This document shows, one piece after another, positions 8,931 to 18,962 of a stretch of 64,000 nucleotides of DNA (the stretch's first letter is position 1; every line of letters starts with the position of its first letter). The position numbers and the translations under genes were made by a program. Under the pieces are notes generated by a model. It was not told where the DNA came from. It saw only the letters and a program-made list of their open reading frames with translations, and ran no database searches. This DNA is from Stenotrophomonas sp046736075. Lineage in GTDB: Bacteria; Pseudomonadota; Gammaproteobacteria; Xanthomonadales; Xanthomonadaceae. Where the stretch lies: NCBI RefSeq assembly GCF_046736075.1, contig NZ_CP177163.1, positions 1,922,001 to 1,986,000 of the forward strand, given 5' to 3'.

Positions 8931-9211
8931 CCGGATACATGTTCATCCAGACCACGATGGTGGTGTGCATGCACGTGGTCGGCCTGGCCATGCTGCTGGC
9001 CACCTGGCGCCTGCTGCGCGGCCCCACCGTGCCCGACCGCATCCTCGCGCTGGACACCCTGTCGGTAACGGCGATCGCCGAGCTGATGCTGTTCGGCATG
9101 TACCTCAACTCGGCGGTGTACTTCGAAGCGGCGCTGATCATCGCCATGCTCGGGTTCGGCAGCACCGTGGTGCTGAGCAAGTTCGTGCTGCGCCGGGACA
9201 TCGTCGAATGA
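8927..9211 (+). CDS. mrpF: Mrp Na+/H+ antiporter subunit F
   Basis: A 94-residue, three-helix subunit. The MnhF signature GPTVPDRILALDTLSVTAIAE lies between helix 1 and helix 2, including the conserved aspartate of PDRILALD. Starts at ATG 8927, overlapping the mrpE stop by 4 bases; ends overlapping mrpG by 4 bases. Length is normal for the family. Confidence 0.94.
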   Translation: MTGYMFIQTTMVVCMHVVGLAMLLATWRLLRGPTVPDRILALDTLSVTAIAELMLFGMYLNSAVYFEAALIIAMLGFGSTVVLSKFVLRRDIVE

Positions 9212-9585
9212 TCACCTTCATCCAGATCGTGCTGTCGATCCTGCTGCTGTTCGGCTGCTTCTTCATCCTGGTCGGCGCGCTGGGCCTGGTGAAGCTGTCG
9301 AGCTTCTTCAAGCGTCTGCATGCGCCGACCAAGGCCAGCACGCTGGGCGTGGGCTGCGTGCTGGTGGGTTCGGTGTGCTACCACATCTTCCTCGGCGAAG
9401 ACCCGCAGCCGCGCGAGCTGCTGATCACCGTGTTCCTGTTCATCACCGCACCAATCAGCGCGCACATGATGGCCAAGGCCGCGTTGTCGCTGATGATGGA
9501 AAAGCGCCCTACCCTGCCGGGCGATGAAACGGCCAAGGAAGAAGCGCTGCCGCCGCCGGAACCGCGCCGCGACGAGAACGCCTGA
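9208..9585 (+). CDS. mrpG: Mrp Na+/H+ antiporter subunit G
   Basis: A 125-residue last subunit of the operon, with three membrane helices: an N-terminal helix, the conserved GALGLVKLSSFFKRLHAPTKASTLG loop and the C-terminal FLFITAPISAHMMAKAAL helix, all typical of MnhG/PhaG. An extra charged and Pro-rich tail of about 30 residues follows. With this gene the set A(B)-C-D-E-F-G is complete. The convergent CaCA antiporter gene ends 36 bases further on, and a GC-rich hairpin may separate the two. Confidence 0.94.
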   Translation: MITFIQIVLSILLLFGCFFILVGALGLVKLSSFFKRLHAPTKASTLGVGCVLVGSVCYHIFLGEDPQPRELLITVFLFITAPISAHMMAKAALSLMMEKRPTLPGDETAKEEALPPPEPRRDENA

Positions 9586-9621
9586 CGCGCTGCCGCCGGC
9601 GCTGCAACGGCCCGCGGCGGG

Positions 9622-10578
9622 CTAGCCGGCCGTGGCCAGCGCCAGCTCCAGCGCAACCCAGCCCAGGAACGCCACCAGCAGCACGCCGCCTTCGCGGCGG
9701 CTGATGGTCAGGTCGCCGCGCAGCATCGGGTACAGCACCAGCACGAAGGCGATCGCCGCCGGCAGCTCCAGCTTCACGAATGACTCTGGCAATGCCAGCG
9801 GCCGCAGCGCGGCCATGCCGCCCACCACCACCAGCAGGTTGAACAGGCTCGAGCCGATGACGTGGCCCAGCACCATGTCGCCCTGCCCGCGCCGTGCGGC
9901 GGCGATGGCGGCGGCCACTTCCGGCAGTGCGGTGCCGATGGCGACGGGCAGCAGGCCGACCAGCAACGGCGACCAGCCCAGGCCCGCGCCGAACACCGGT
10001 GCGGCCTGCACGATCCAGCGCGCGCCGTAGTACAGGCACACCGCCGCGAACACTACGCGCAGCACGTTGAGAAACAGGCCGGTGCGGGTCATGGCGTAAC
10101 CGGCGATGGCCTCGCGCACCGGCTCGGACTCCTGCCGCGCGCGGCGCAGCACGAACACCAGCACCGCCACGAAGCCCAGCAGCAGCAGCGCGCCCTCCCA
10201 GCGGGCGATCACGCCATCCAGCCCGAACACGATCAGGGCCAGGCTGGAGACCGCCAGCAGCACCAGCAGCGGCGAGAGCAGCCGTGCACGCACCAGCAGC
10301 GGCGCCGCGAGGGCGGCCATGCCCAGGGTCAGGCCGACGTTGACGATGTTGCTGCCTACCGCATTGCCCAGTGCCAGCGCCTCGGCACCGACCACGAACG
10401 CGCGTGCGTTGACCACCAGTTCGGGCAGCGAGGTGCCGAAGGCGACCAGCAGCAACCCGGCCACGAATGGCGACGCGCCGAAGCGCTGGGCCAGCCCCGA
10501 GGCCGCCTTGACGATCGAATCACCGCCCAGTGCGAGCAGCACCAGACCCAGTACGAACCATGTGGCGGCAGCGATCAT
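9622..10578 (-). CDS. CaCA-family Ca2+/Na+ (or H+) antiporter, YrbG-like
   Basis: A 318-residue inner membrane exchanger with two inverted alpha-repeat halves. The ion-binding repeats are AFGTSLPELVVN with GNAVGSNIVNVG in the first half, and AIGTALPEVAAAI with GHVIGSSLFNLLVV in the second, both carrying the conserved glutamate/aspartate of the G(S/T)xPE motif. About ten hydrophobic segments. Family members exchange Ca2+ for Na+ or H+; specificity cannot be read here. Located 51 bases downstream of a lipoprotein gene on the same strand. Confidence 0.92.
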   Translation of the reverse strand: MIAAATWFVLGLVLLALGGDSIVKAASGLAQRFGASPFVAGLLLVAFGTSLPELVVNARAFVVGAEALALGNAVGSNIVNVGLTLGMAALAAPLLVRARLLSPLLVLLAVSSLALIVFGLDGVIARWEGALLLLGFVAVLVFVLRRARQESEPVREAIAGYAMTRTGLFLNVLRVVFAAVCLYYGARWIVQAAPVFGAGLGWSPLLVGLLPVAIGTALPEVAAAIAAARRGQGDMVLGHVIGSSLFNLLVVVGGMAALRPLALPESFVKLELPAAIAFVLVLYPMLRGDLTISRREGGVLLVAFLGWVALELALATAG

Positions 10579-10629
10579 CGGTGAGTTCCCGGGTGGCAGG
10601 CGTGGGCCGATTCTAGAGCCACGGCGGGC

Positions 10630-11247
10630 TTACAGGCAGCCCTCGACGTAATCCACCTGCGGCGGCAGCCCCACCCGCCAGTCCGTGACGATGCCATTGC
10701 GGTCGATTTCGAAGTTGACCAGCGCGCCGCCCTCGGTGGCCGGGCGCACGCGCAGGTTGTGGCCCTGCTCGTCGTACTTGTGCGGGGTGACGTCGCCGCG
10801 GTCCGGGTAGAGGGTCTGCAGCTCACCCAGCGACATCCCGACCTTGCCGCCACCCGGGGCGACGATGCGATCGTTGTGCACGTCGTAGCGGACCAGGCGC
10901 CGGCTCTCGATCATGAACACCACGTCGTCGGCCTGTGCGCCCTGTGGCCGCAGCGAGTGGCAGTAATCATCCGGGACCGCGCCGTCCAGGGGCTCCTTCC
11001 AGGCCGCGCGCACCTGGTCCAGGGTGCTGTCCAGGCTGACCGGGCCATAGCCGTCCAGGCGCGCCGGCCCGGTTGCAGCGGCAGCGGCGGGGGCCGGCAC
11101 GGCCGCCGTTGCAGCGGTGGGAGTGGTGGGAGTGGTGGGGCTCGCCCCCGCCGCACCGCCAGCCTCGGGGGTGGAATCCGCGGTTCGCCCGCAGGCCCCC
11201 ACGGCGAGTACCAGGCCCAGGGCCAGAACGCTTCCCAGCTGCTTCAT
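10630..11247 (-). CDS. hypothetical lipoprotein
   Basis: A 205-residue predicted lipoprotein: positively charged start, hydrophobic stretch and a lipobox ending AVGAC near residue 20, followed by a long Ala/Pro/Thr-rich linker (residues 25-60). The globular part (about 65-205) contains GYGPVSLDSTLDQVRAAW and GKVGMSLGELQTLYPDR. These two similar segments look like repeated modules of a small periplasmic domain; two cysteines (in DDYCHSL and the C-terminal EGCL) may form a disulfide. Start at ATG 11247 because a GGAGGA lies just upstream and the signal sequence begins there. Function unknown. Confidence 0.8.
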   Translation of the reverse strand: MKQLGSVLALGLVLAVGACGRTADSTPEAGGAAGASPTTPTTPTAATAAVPAPAAAAATGPARLDGYGPVSLDSTLDQVRAAWKEPLDGAVPDDYCHSLRPQGAQADDVVFMIESRRLVRYDVHNDRIVAPGGGKVGMSLGELQTLYPDRGDVTPHKYDEQGHNLRVRPATEGGALVNFEIDRNGIVTDWRVGLPPQVDYVEGCL

Positions 11248-11380
11248 GCGGTGTCCTCCAGTCGATGTCGGGCAGCCTAGCGCGATCGCCGTGCAGTGGC
11301 TGCATGCGCGGCGAAGGGCTGTCATCGCCGTTTCACCTGCCGCGTTCAGGCTCGGCCTGCACCGCATCGACCCCACGCCC

Positions 11381-11932
11381 ATGCAACCGCGCAAGACCGA
11401 CCTCGCCCGCACCGCCCTGCAGGCCCACCGTGCGCCCCTGGACATGCGCCAGCGCCGCCTGCTGATCCTGTGCGACGGCCAGCGCGACCTGCCGCAGCTG
11501 ACCGCCCTGGTGGGCGCGGAAGCGTCGGCGATGGTGATCGAGCTGATCCAAGCCGGCTATCTGGTCTCCGCGCCCGCGGTGGCCACGCCGGCGTCGTCGC
11601 CGACCGCGCCCGCTCCGGTCGCCGCCGCGCCGGTAAGTACCGGGGTGGCAGCCCCCGTCGAGCGCCGGCGCTCGCTGGTGGCCGCGCGCATCTACCTGCT
11701 CGGCATTCTGGAACTGCAGCGCCATCCCCGCGCCGCGGCGCTGTTCCACGCGCTGCAGCAGGTGCGCAGCGATGCGGACGTGATCACCGGCCTGCACACC
11801 GCGCTGGAGGCCCTGCCGGCACTGACCTCGCCCGGCTATGCCGAACGGGTGCGGCAGCGCCTGCTGGAGGTATTGCCGGAGGCGCACGCGGCCGGATTCG
11901 CGCCCAGCATGGCGGGCGCGGTGCCGGTCTGA
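11381..11932 (+). CDS. hypothetical protein
   Basis: A 183-residue protein that I do not recognise. The N-terminal 60 residues contain LDMRQRRLLILCDGQRDLPQL and MVIELIQAGYLV, which have the look of a small winged-helix-like module often seen in xanthomonad proteins with cell-division or DnaK-related annotations. An Ala/Pro-rich linker (about 65-95) leads to a C-terminal helical domain (AARIYLLGILELQRHPRAAALF onward). The ATG at 11381 is chosen because the protein pattern begins there; the open frame itself runs further upstream over the divergent lipoprotein promoter. Confidence 0.7.
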   Translation: MQPRKTDLARTALQAHRAPLDMRQRRLLILCDGQRDLPQLTALVGAEASAMVIELIQAGYLVSAPAVATPASSPTAPAPVAAAPVSTGVAAPVERRRSLVAARIYLLGILELQRHPRAAALFHALQQVRSDADVITGLHTALEALPALTSPGYAERVRQRLLEVLPEAHAAGFAPSMAGAVPV

Positions 11933-11953
11933 GGCAGCCGTGACCGGCCTCGG

Positions 11954-13258
11954 CTACTCGCGGGGGAAGTTTGCCTTCAACCCCTGCCAGCAGTGCTGGT
12001 AGTCGCGCTGCCGGTGCGCAGCGTCCATCGCCTGCGCGGTGGGGCGGATCACCCCACGGGTCTCGAACATGAAGGCCATCGTGTCCTTGATGACGTCCGG
12101 CCGGCTCAGGTCCGCTGCCGATGCCTTGTCGAAGGTGGCCGCATCCGGGCCGTGGCCGCTCATGCAGTTGTGCAGCGATGCGCCGCCGGGCACGAAGCCT
12201 TCGGCCTTGGCGTCGTAGGCGCCGTGGATCAGGCCCATGAACTCGCTGGCGATGTTGCGGTGGAACCACGGCGGGCGGAAGGTGTCCTGGGCCACCAGCC
12301 AGCGCGGCGGGAAGATCGCGAAGTCCATGTTGCTGGTCCCGGGCGTATCGCTGGGCGAATGCAGCACCAGGAAGATCGAGGGGTCCGGATGGTCGTGGCT
12401 GATCGAGCCGATCGTGTTGAAGCGGCGCAGGTCGTAGCGGTACGGCGCGTAGTTGCCGTGCCAGGCGACCACGTCCAGCGGCGAATGATCGATGTCCGCG
12501 CGCCACAGCTGGCCACCGAACTTGGCGATCAGCTCGAACGCGCCGTCCAGGTCTTCGAAGGCGGCGTGCGGGGTTTCAAAATCGCGCGGGTTGGCCAGGC
12601 CGTTGGAACCGATCGGCCCCAGGTCGGGCAGCTTCAACAGCGCGCCGAAGTTCTCACAGATGTAGCCGCGTGCCTGGCCATCGGGCAGCTCGACCCGGAA
12701 GCGCACGCCGCGCGGCATCACCGCGATCTGCTGCGGCTCGATCTCGATCACGCCGAACTCGGTGAGCAGGCGCAGGCGGCCGAGCTGCGGCACGATCAGC
12801 AGCTCGCCGTCGGCGTTGTAGAAATAGCGCCCCTGCATGTCGGCGTTGGCCGCATACAGGTGGATGCCCACCCCGTGGTGCGCATCCGGTGCGCCGTTGC
12901 CGCCCATCGTGTACAGGCCATCGACGAAGTCGGTCGGCGTGGTGGGCAGCGGCAGCGGATTCCAGCGCAGCTGGTTGGGTGAGACCGCGCCGTGGGCGAA
13001 GTCGCTGTGCAGGTGCGGCTGCGCATACGCGGTGAACTCGCCGTGGGTGACCGCCGGGCGGATCCGGTAGACCCAGCTGCGGCGGTTGCTGCCACGCGGC
13101 GCGGTGAAGGCGGTGCCGGACAGCTGCTCGGCATACAGGCCGTGCGCTACCCGCTGCGGTGAATTGCGCCCGACCGGCAATGCGCCGGGTACCGCTTCGG
13201 TGGCAAATTCGTTGCCGAAGCCGGTCTGGTAACCCCGTGATGCGAGGGAGGTGGGCAT
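11954..13258 (-). CDS. hmgA: homogentisate 1,2-dioxygenase
   Basis: Opens the ring of homogentisate to maleylacetoacetate with Fe2+ and O2 in tyrosine/phenylalanine catabolism. 434 residues from ATG 13258, normal for the family. Signature stretches: YQTGFGNEFATEA at the N-terminus, the central DFVDGLYTMGGNG and the C-terminal metal region PPRWLVAQDTFRPPWFHRNIASEFMGL followed by SGHGPDAATF. An alternative start at 13303 adds 15 residues. It lies 178 bases downstream of hppD on the same strand, so the two consecutive pathway steps are adjacent. Confidence 0.97.
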   Translation of the reverse strand: MPTSLASRGYQTGFGNEFATEAVPGALPVGRNSPQRVAHGLYAEQLSGTAFTAPRGSNRRSWVYRIRPAVTHGEFTAYAQPHLHSDFAHGAVSPNQLRWNPLPLPTTPTDFVDGLYTMGGNGAPDAHHGVGIHLYAANADMQGRYFYNADGELLIVPQLGRLRLLTEFGVIEIEPQQIAVMPRGVRFRVELPDGQARGYICENFGALLKLPDLGPIGSNGLANPRDFETPHAAFEDLDGAFELIAKFGGQLWRADIDHSPLDVVAWHGNYAPYRYDLRRFNTIGSISHDHPDPSIFLVLHSPSDTPGTSNMDFAIFPPRWLVAQDTFRPPWFHRNIASEFMGLIHGAYDAKAEGFVPGGASLHNCMSGHGPDAATFDKASAADLSRPDVIKDTMAFMFETRGVIRPTAQAMDAAHRQRDYQHCWQGLKANFPRE

Positions 13259-13376
13259 GGTCGGGCTCTCATGGTGCCGGGCGGCTCCCGGCGTTGTGTT
13301 CATTCGTGCACGTCAGCAGATGGCCGCGCTTCGACGCGTTCAGCTGCCCGGCGTGTCCCTGCTACGGCGCTGCGAA

Positions 13377-13401
13377 GGTGGGGCGGCCAGGCCGCCCCAC
13401 T
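13377..13401 (-). terminator. possible hairpin terminator downstream of hppD
   Basis: A strong inverted repeat, GTGGGGCGGCC with GGCCGCCCCAC around two central bases, lies between the hppD stop and hmgA. There is no clear U tract on either strand, so it may attenuate rather than stop transcription into hmgA. Confidence 0.4.
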
Positions 13402-13406
13402 CCACG

Positions 13407-13451
13407 TTACAGCACGCCGCCTTACAGCACGCGGCCTTACAGCACGCCGCG
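13407..13451 (-). repeat. three tandem 15-bp copies spanning the hppD stop codon
   Basis: On the minus strand the unit GGCGGCGTGCTGTAA (with one or two changes per copy) occurs three times in a row at exact 15-base spacing, at 13451-13437, 13436-13422 and 13421-13407. Each copy ends in an in-frame TAA, so the last codons of hppD (GVL-stop) are repeated twice more beyond the stop. This points to recent slippage duplication. Confidence 0.8.
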
Positions 13452-14552
13452 CTTCATCTGATCGCGCTCGATGCTCTCGAACAGCGCGGTGAAGTTGCCT
13501 TCGCCGAAGCCTTCGTTGCCCTTGCGCTGGATGATCTCGAAGAAGATCGGGCCGATGCAGTTGGTGGTGAAGATCTGCAGCAGTTTGCGCTGCTTGGTCT
13601 CCGGGTCGGCGTCGATCAGGATCTTGTTCTTCGCCAGACGCGCTACGTCTTCGCCGTGGCCGGGCACGCGCATGTCGATCACGTCGAAGTAGGTCTCCGG
13701 CGTATCCAGGAACTCCACGCCCTGCGCACGCATCGCCTCGACGGTGTCGTAGATGTTCTCGGTGAAACAGGCGATGTGCTGGATGCCTTCGCCCTTGTAG
13801 GCGTCCAGATACTCGTTGATCTGGCTCTTCGGATCGGACGATTCGTTGAGCGGAATGCGCACGATGCCGTCCGGCGCGGTCATCGCCTTGGACACCAGGC
13901 CGGTCTTGAGGCCCTTGATGTCGAAGTAGCGGATCTCGCGGAAGTTGAACAGGCGCTCGTAGTAGTCCGACCACTGCTGCATGTTGCCGAAGTACAGGTT
14001 GTGGGTCAGATGGTCGATGAAGGTCAGGCCAAACCCGACCGGGCGCTGTTCGGCACCGTCGATCGGCGCGTAGTCGGTGTCGAACATGCTGCCGTTGGCG
14101 CCGTAGCGGTCCACCAGGTACAGCATGCAGTCGCCGATGCCCTTGATCACCGGCGCCGGCACGGCCTTGGACTCCGGCTTGAAGTCGATCGCCTCGGCAC
14201 CGTTGCCGAGCGCCATCTGGAACACCTCGTCGCCCGGCTTCTGGAAGCGGATGGCGAAGCCGCAGGCGCATGGGCCGTGCTTCTCGGCGAAGTCGGCGGC
14301 GAACGAATCCGGCTCTTCGTTGACCAGGAAATTGACGTCGCCCTGGCGGTACACGGTGATCGCACGCTGCTTGTGGCGCAGCACGGCGCTGAAGCCCATC
14401 TTGCGGAAATAGTCGTGCAGTTCAGCGCCACGGCCGGCCGGCGCGGCGAATTCGACGAACTCGAAACCGTCGATGCCCATCGGGTTTTCGAAGGTGGTGA
14501 CCTGCATGCCCGGGTTCGGGGCGTGGGACGCGGTGCTCAGTTGGCTGCTCAT
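13437..14552 (-). CDS. hppD: 4-hydroxyphenylpyruvate dioxygenase
   Basis: Converts 4-hydroxyphenylpyruvate to homogentisate, the step before hmgA. 371 residues from ATG 14552, which has a GGAG 8 or so bases upstream. The double VOC-fold is evident: N-terminal GIDGFEFVEFA, the iron-ligand segments TFIDHLTHNL and GEGIQHIACFTENIYDTVEAMRAQGVEFLD, and the C-terminal NCIGPIFFEIIQRKGNEGFGEGNF helix that gates the active site with its glutamate iron ligand. The divergent MarR gene and the shared palindrome suggest its regulator. Confidence 0.97.
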   Translation of the reverse strand: MSSQLSTASHAPNPGMQVTTFENPMGIDGFEFVEFAAPAGRGAELHDYFRKMGFSAVLRHKQRAITVYRQGDVNFLVNEEPDSFAADFAEKHGPCACGFAIRFQKPGDEVFQMALGNGAEAIDFKPESKAVPAPVIKGIGDCMLYLVDRYGANGSMFDTDYAPIDGAEQRPVGFGLTFIDHLTHNLYFGNMQQWSDYYERLFNFREIRYFDIKGLKTGLVSKAMTAPDGIVRIPLNESSDPKSQINEYLDAYKGEGIQHIACFTENIYDTVEAMRAQGVEFLDTPETYFDVIDMRVPGHGEDVARLAKNKILIDADPETKQRKLLQIFTTNCIGPIFFEIIQRKGNEGFGEGNFTALFESIERDQMKRGVL

Positions 14553-14645
14553 GATGTGGCTCCAAAGCAAGTCCGCATCGGAAAAAACCAGGTGCGGGAG
14601 GAAGGCAGACCCGCGAGAATGCGGAGTCCGGACTGAAGGTTTATA

Positions 14646-14659
14646 GTTTCACATGAAAC
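14646..14659. promoter_or_regulatory. palindromic operator between hppD and MarR gene
   Basis: GTTTCACATGAAAC is an inverted repeat (GTTTCA / TGAAAC around CA) in the 129-base divergent intergenic region. Its size and place, 22 bases before the MarR start and about 90 bases upstream of hppD, fit the binding site of a MarR dimer that represses both genes. This is inference from position and symmetry. Confidence 0.65.
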
Positions 14660-14681
14660 CACCATCAAGGTGCACCGCAGC

Positions 14682-15173
14682 ATGAGCCCGCCCGATCCCA
14701 CCAGCCACAGCATCCGCGCCTCGCACGCCCTGCTCGATCTGGAGCAGTTCCTGCCGTACCGGCTCAGCGTGTTGTCCAACCGGGTCAGCGGCAATATCGC
14801 CAAGCTGTACGGGGACCGTTATGGCCTGGCGATCCCGGAATGGCGGGTCATCACCATCCTGGCCCTGTACCCGGGTTCGTCGGCGAGCGAGGTGTCCGAT
14901 CGCACCGCGATGGACAAGGTGGCCGTCAGCCGCGCCGTGGCCAGACTGCTCGAACGGGGCTTCATCAAGCGTGAAACCCACGGCGACGACCGCCGCCGCT
15001 CGGTGCTGGCGCTGTCGGCGGCCGGGTTCGAGGTCTACGAGACCATCGCCCCGCTGGTGATCGAAATCACCCGCAAGCTGATGTCCGTGCTCAGCGAGGA
15101 GGAGGAGCAGATGCTGGAAACGCTGATCCTGCGCCTGGCCGGGGAAGGCCTGCAGCGGATGGACGAGGCGTAG
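14682..15173 (+). CDS. MarR family transcriptional regulator
   Basis: A 163-residue winged-helix dimeric repressor. The DNA-binding core is clear: IPEWRVITILALYPGSSASEVSDRTAMDKVAVSRAVARLLERGFI followed by the wing with GDDRRRSVLALSAAG, where the DxRxxxxxLT motif appears as DDRRRSVLALS. Being divergent from hppD, it probably controls tyrosine/homogentisate catabolism in response to a pathway aromatic. GTG 14670 is an alternative start 4 codons earlier. The TAG stop is formed by the GTAG head of a REP element. Confidence 0.9.
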   Translation: MSPPDPTSHSIRASHALLDLEQFLPYRLSVLSNRVSGNIAKLYGDRYGLAIPEWRVITILALYPGSSASEVSDRTAMDKVAVSRAVARLLERGFIKRETHGDDRRRSVLALSAAGFEVYETIAPLVIEITRKLMSVLSEEEEQMLETLILRLAGEGLQRMDEA

Positions 15174-15262
15174 AGCCGGGCTCTGCCCGGCTGCATGACG
15201 GTCAGCCAGGCTCTGCCCGGCTGCATCATGACGGTCAGCCGGGCAGCGCCCGGCTCTGCTAG
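15170..15262. repeat. cluster of three REP elements
   Basis: Three imperfect palindromes of the GAGCCGGGC/GCCCGGCT type between two convergent genes. The first begins with GTAG at 15170, sharing the stop codon of the MarR gene; the second repeats the unit with the linker GCATGACGGTCAGCC; the third is inverted and ends at the stop codon of the facing gene. They probably form cruciform or RNA hairpins that separate the convergent transcripts. Confidence 0.8.
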
Positions 15263-16443
15263 CTCAGGTGCTTGCGCCGCGCGTGTACCCACGGGGCGGC
15301 CAGCGCGCCGATGGCGCCGCCGGCGAAGCCGAGTGAGGCGGCGACCGCTGCCGCTTCGATCGCGCCGGGAAGCGCCAGGGCGGCAACCACCAGCAGCAGC
15401 GACGGCAGGCCGATGAAAGTGGCCATGAAGTAGCGCCAGCGCGGCGCCCAGGTGCCCACCTGCAGCAGGCTGACCGGCATCCAGGTCTCTGCCGAGGCAT
15501 CCTGCGCGACCTTGGCCGCGACCTTGCCCAGATCCACTTCGACCGGCCCCTTGCCGGTCCGCGCGGTGGCCAGCATCTGCGCCACTTCGTCCACCGGCGG
15601 GAAGGAGGACGGCCAGGCGGCGGGCGCAGCCACCCCGTAGGCGGTCAGCAGCGGCACGCTGATCCACGGCGCCAGCAGCGGCCGCAGCTTGCGCCGGTCC
15701 AGCACGCACCAGATCTGGCTGACGCCGTGGGCAGTCACGCCGTACAGCGCCATCTGCCCCGGCTCGGGGTAGGCCAGCATGCTGACCCGTGCGGCCATGC
15801 TGTCGTACCCCATCTGGCGCAGGAAGCCCGGCCGGGTGCGTCCTTCATGTGTCCACGCCAGGCCCAGCGCGCCGACCAGGTAGGCCTCGGCCGGGTCCTT
15901 CACGCCGGCGCTGGCGCGGTCGTCGCTGGCCAGGAAGAAGGCCAGCGATTTGGGCTCGGCCACGTCGTCGCGGTCCCAGCGCCCGGCATCGCCCAGCACG
16001 TGCTTGAGCGGCAGGCGCGCCGGCGCGGTCTCGGCCTTGGCCGTGTTGTGCAGGAACGGCAGCACCGAGAGCACGAAGCCCTGCAGGTCCACCGCGCGCA
16101 GCCCGGTGCCGAGCCACTCGGCCGGCAGCAGCCCGGCCAGCGCCGGGTTGCGGGCCAGCACGTCGAGCTGGGCCTTCTGCTCCACCAGCTTCTGTACGGC
16201 TGCCCGGAGCAGCACGTTGTCGGGCACCGCGACCAGCGGCAGGCGGTAGCGGATCGCGCCGGGCGCGGGCGTATCGGCGTCCGCCTCCGGGGTCTCCAGT
16301 GCGCCGTGGTCGTCGAGCAGGACATCAACCGGCGGCAGGCTCACGCCGGCCGGTCCGTCGAGGGAGATATCGGAAGTGCTGTCGCTGGTGCCCGGCTGCA
16401 TGCGTTTCAATCCATTGGGTGCGCGCCACGAACTGCGCGGCAT
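15259..16443 (-). CDS. hypothetical membrane protein
   Basis: An approximately 394-residue protein I do not recognise. Most of it (to about residue 320) is soluble-looking, with features such as GLLPAEWLGTGLRAVDLQGFVLSVLPFLH and LGLAWTHEGRTRPGFLRQMGYDS; the C-terminal 70 residues hold two or three hydrophobic helices (FMATFIGLPSLLLVVAALAL and GFAGGAIGALAAPW) and a basic tail. No signal peptide, so the bulk is likely cytoplasmic. ATG 16443 is preferred for an AAGGA shortly upstream; 16401 and 16551 are alternatives. The bulk/C-tail layout resembles tail-anchored inner membrane proteins, but no family is assigned. Confidence 0.7.
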   Translation of the reverse strand: MPRSSWRAPNGLKRMQPGTSDSTSDISLDGPAGVSLPPVDVLLDDHGALETPEADADTPAPGAIRYRLPLVAVPDNVLLRAAVQKLVEQKAQLDVLARNPALAGLLPAEWLGTGLRAVDLQGFVLSVLPFLHNTAKAETAPARLPLKHVLGDAGRWDRDDVAEPKSLAFFLASDDRASAGVKDPAEAYLVGALGLAWTHEGRTRPGFLRQMGYDSMAARVSMLAYPEPGQMALYGVTAHGVSQIWCVLDRRKLRPLLAPWISVPLLTAYGVAAPAAWPSSFPPVDEVAQMLATARTGKGPVEVDLGKVAAKVAQDASAETWMPVSLLQVGTWAPRWRYFMATFIGLPSLLLVVAALALPGAIEAAAVAASLGFAGGAIGALAAPWVHARRKHLS

Positions 16444-16571
16444 GAGGTCCTTGGAGGTAACGGCAGCCCGGCTGAAACCTGTAGTGCCGGCGGCAGATGG
16501 TGTACGGCGGCGTTTCCGCGCGAGGCTCAGCGCACGATGCGTGCGTGCCACGCGGTGCGGAGCAGGATCAA

Positions 16572-16600
16572 AAAAAAGGCCGCGGAATCCGCGGCCTTTC
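16572..16600 (-). terminator. rho-independent terminator
   Basis: Read on the minus strand, AAGGCCGCGG-ATT-CCGCGGCCTT is followed by a run of eight or so T residues. It sits directly after the stop of the thioredoxin-fold lipoprotein gene and ends the POT-thioredoxin transcript. Confidence 0.9.
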
Positions 16601-16603
16601 CGG

Positions 16604-17209
16604 TCATGGCGCCGTCGGCGGCGCCCAGTCCTTCATGAAGGCGAAGAACCGTGTGCGGTTGTAGCCCTTCGGCTGGCCCTTCTCGGCCTCCAGCTCGCCG
16701 GTGAACTGCGAATGCAGCAGCGTGCCGTCGGCGTCGAGCACGAACAGGTGCGGATAGCCCTTGATCGCCGGGAACTGCGACAGGAAGGCCGTGTTCTCGT
16801 TGTCTTCGCTGTAGTTGACCTTCATCCACACGAAGTGGGCATCGCGGAAGCTGCGGATCTCCGCATCGCCCTCGATGAAGGCATCCATCAGGTGGCACCA
16901 GGTGCACCACTCCCCGCCCACGTCCAGCACGATGCGCTTGCCGCCGCGCTGGGCCTCGACCTTGGCCGTGGCCAGGTCCGCGACGGGATCGCGGCCCGGA
17001 TCGAACTGCGCGTTGAGCGCGGCGACCGCCGCGACATCCGCGGCGGCCGGGGTGTTGCCCGAGGCCACCGGCTCGCCGGGATCGGCGACCGGTGGTTTCT
17101 GCTCGGTGGTGTCCAGCGGCTGCGCAGGAGCGGCGGTGGGCGCCGACGGCGAACAGGCGGCCAGCAGGCCGGCCAGAATCATCGGGGACACCCACGTGTT
17201 CATGCGCAT
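16604..17209 (-). CDS. thioredoxin-fold lipoprotein (thioredoxin_7 type)
   Basis: A 201-residue exported protein. The N-terminus is a lipoprotein signal (hydrophobic stretch then LLAACS), then a Pro/Ala-rich linker and a thioredoxin fold from about residue 75. The active site reads GEWCTWCHLMD, a C-T-W-C redox motif followed by His, as in thioredoxin_7/DUF255-like proteins; the cis-Pro strand is KGYPHLFVLDADG. It probably acts as a periplasmic disulfide reductase or isomerase anchored to a membrane. The gene follows the POT transporter by 8 bases, implying co-transcription, and ends at a strong terminator. Confidence 0.85.
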   Translation of the reverse strand: MRMNTWVSPMILAGLLAACSPSAPTAAPAQPLDTTEQKPPVADPGEPVASGNTPAAADVAAVAALNAQFDPGRDPVADLATAKVEAQRGGKRIVLDVGGEWCTWCHLMDAFIEGDAEIRSFRDAHFVWMKVNYSEDNENTAFLSQFPAIKGYPHLFVLDADGTLLHSQFTGELEAEKGQPKGYNRTRFFAFMKDWAPPTAP

Positions 17210-17217
17210 CGCAGACC

Positions 17218-18720
<1,503 letters not shown>

Positions 18721-18962
18721 GCGGGATTCCTGGGTTCGGTGGATGACATGCACGTCCGATGTGCCAAACAGCGCGGGAGAATCCCAGACCAACCACGTTC
18801 ACGTCAAATACACGCCGATTCGTGCAGCTCGGCGCGCGCTCGCTGAACTTGCACGCCCATTGCCCCCGGCCGGTCGGCCAGCGCAGCAACGGCGGGGGCT
18901 GCGGCCGCGCCGACGGTCATCGGCGCGTCATGATGAATGGGCGCCGGCGGGGTCCGGCGCGA

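Noticed and set aside
11117..11380. 88-codon N-terminal extension of the 11381 gene
   Set aside because: It runs antisense through the lipoprotein signal and its promoter and has no protein-like pattern.
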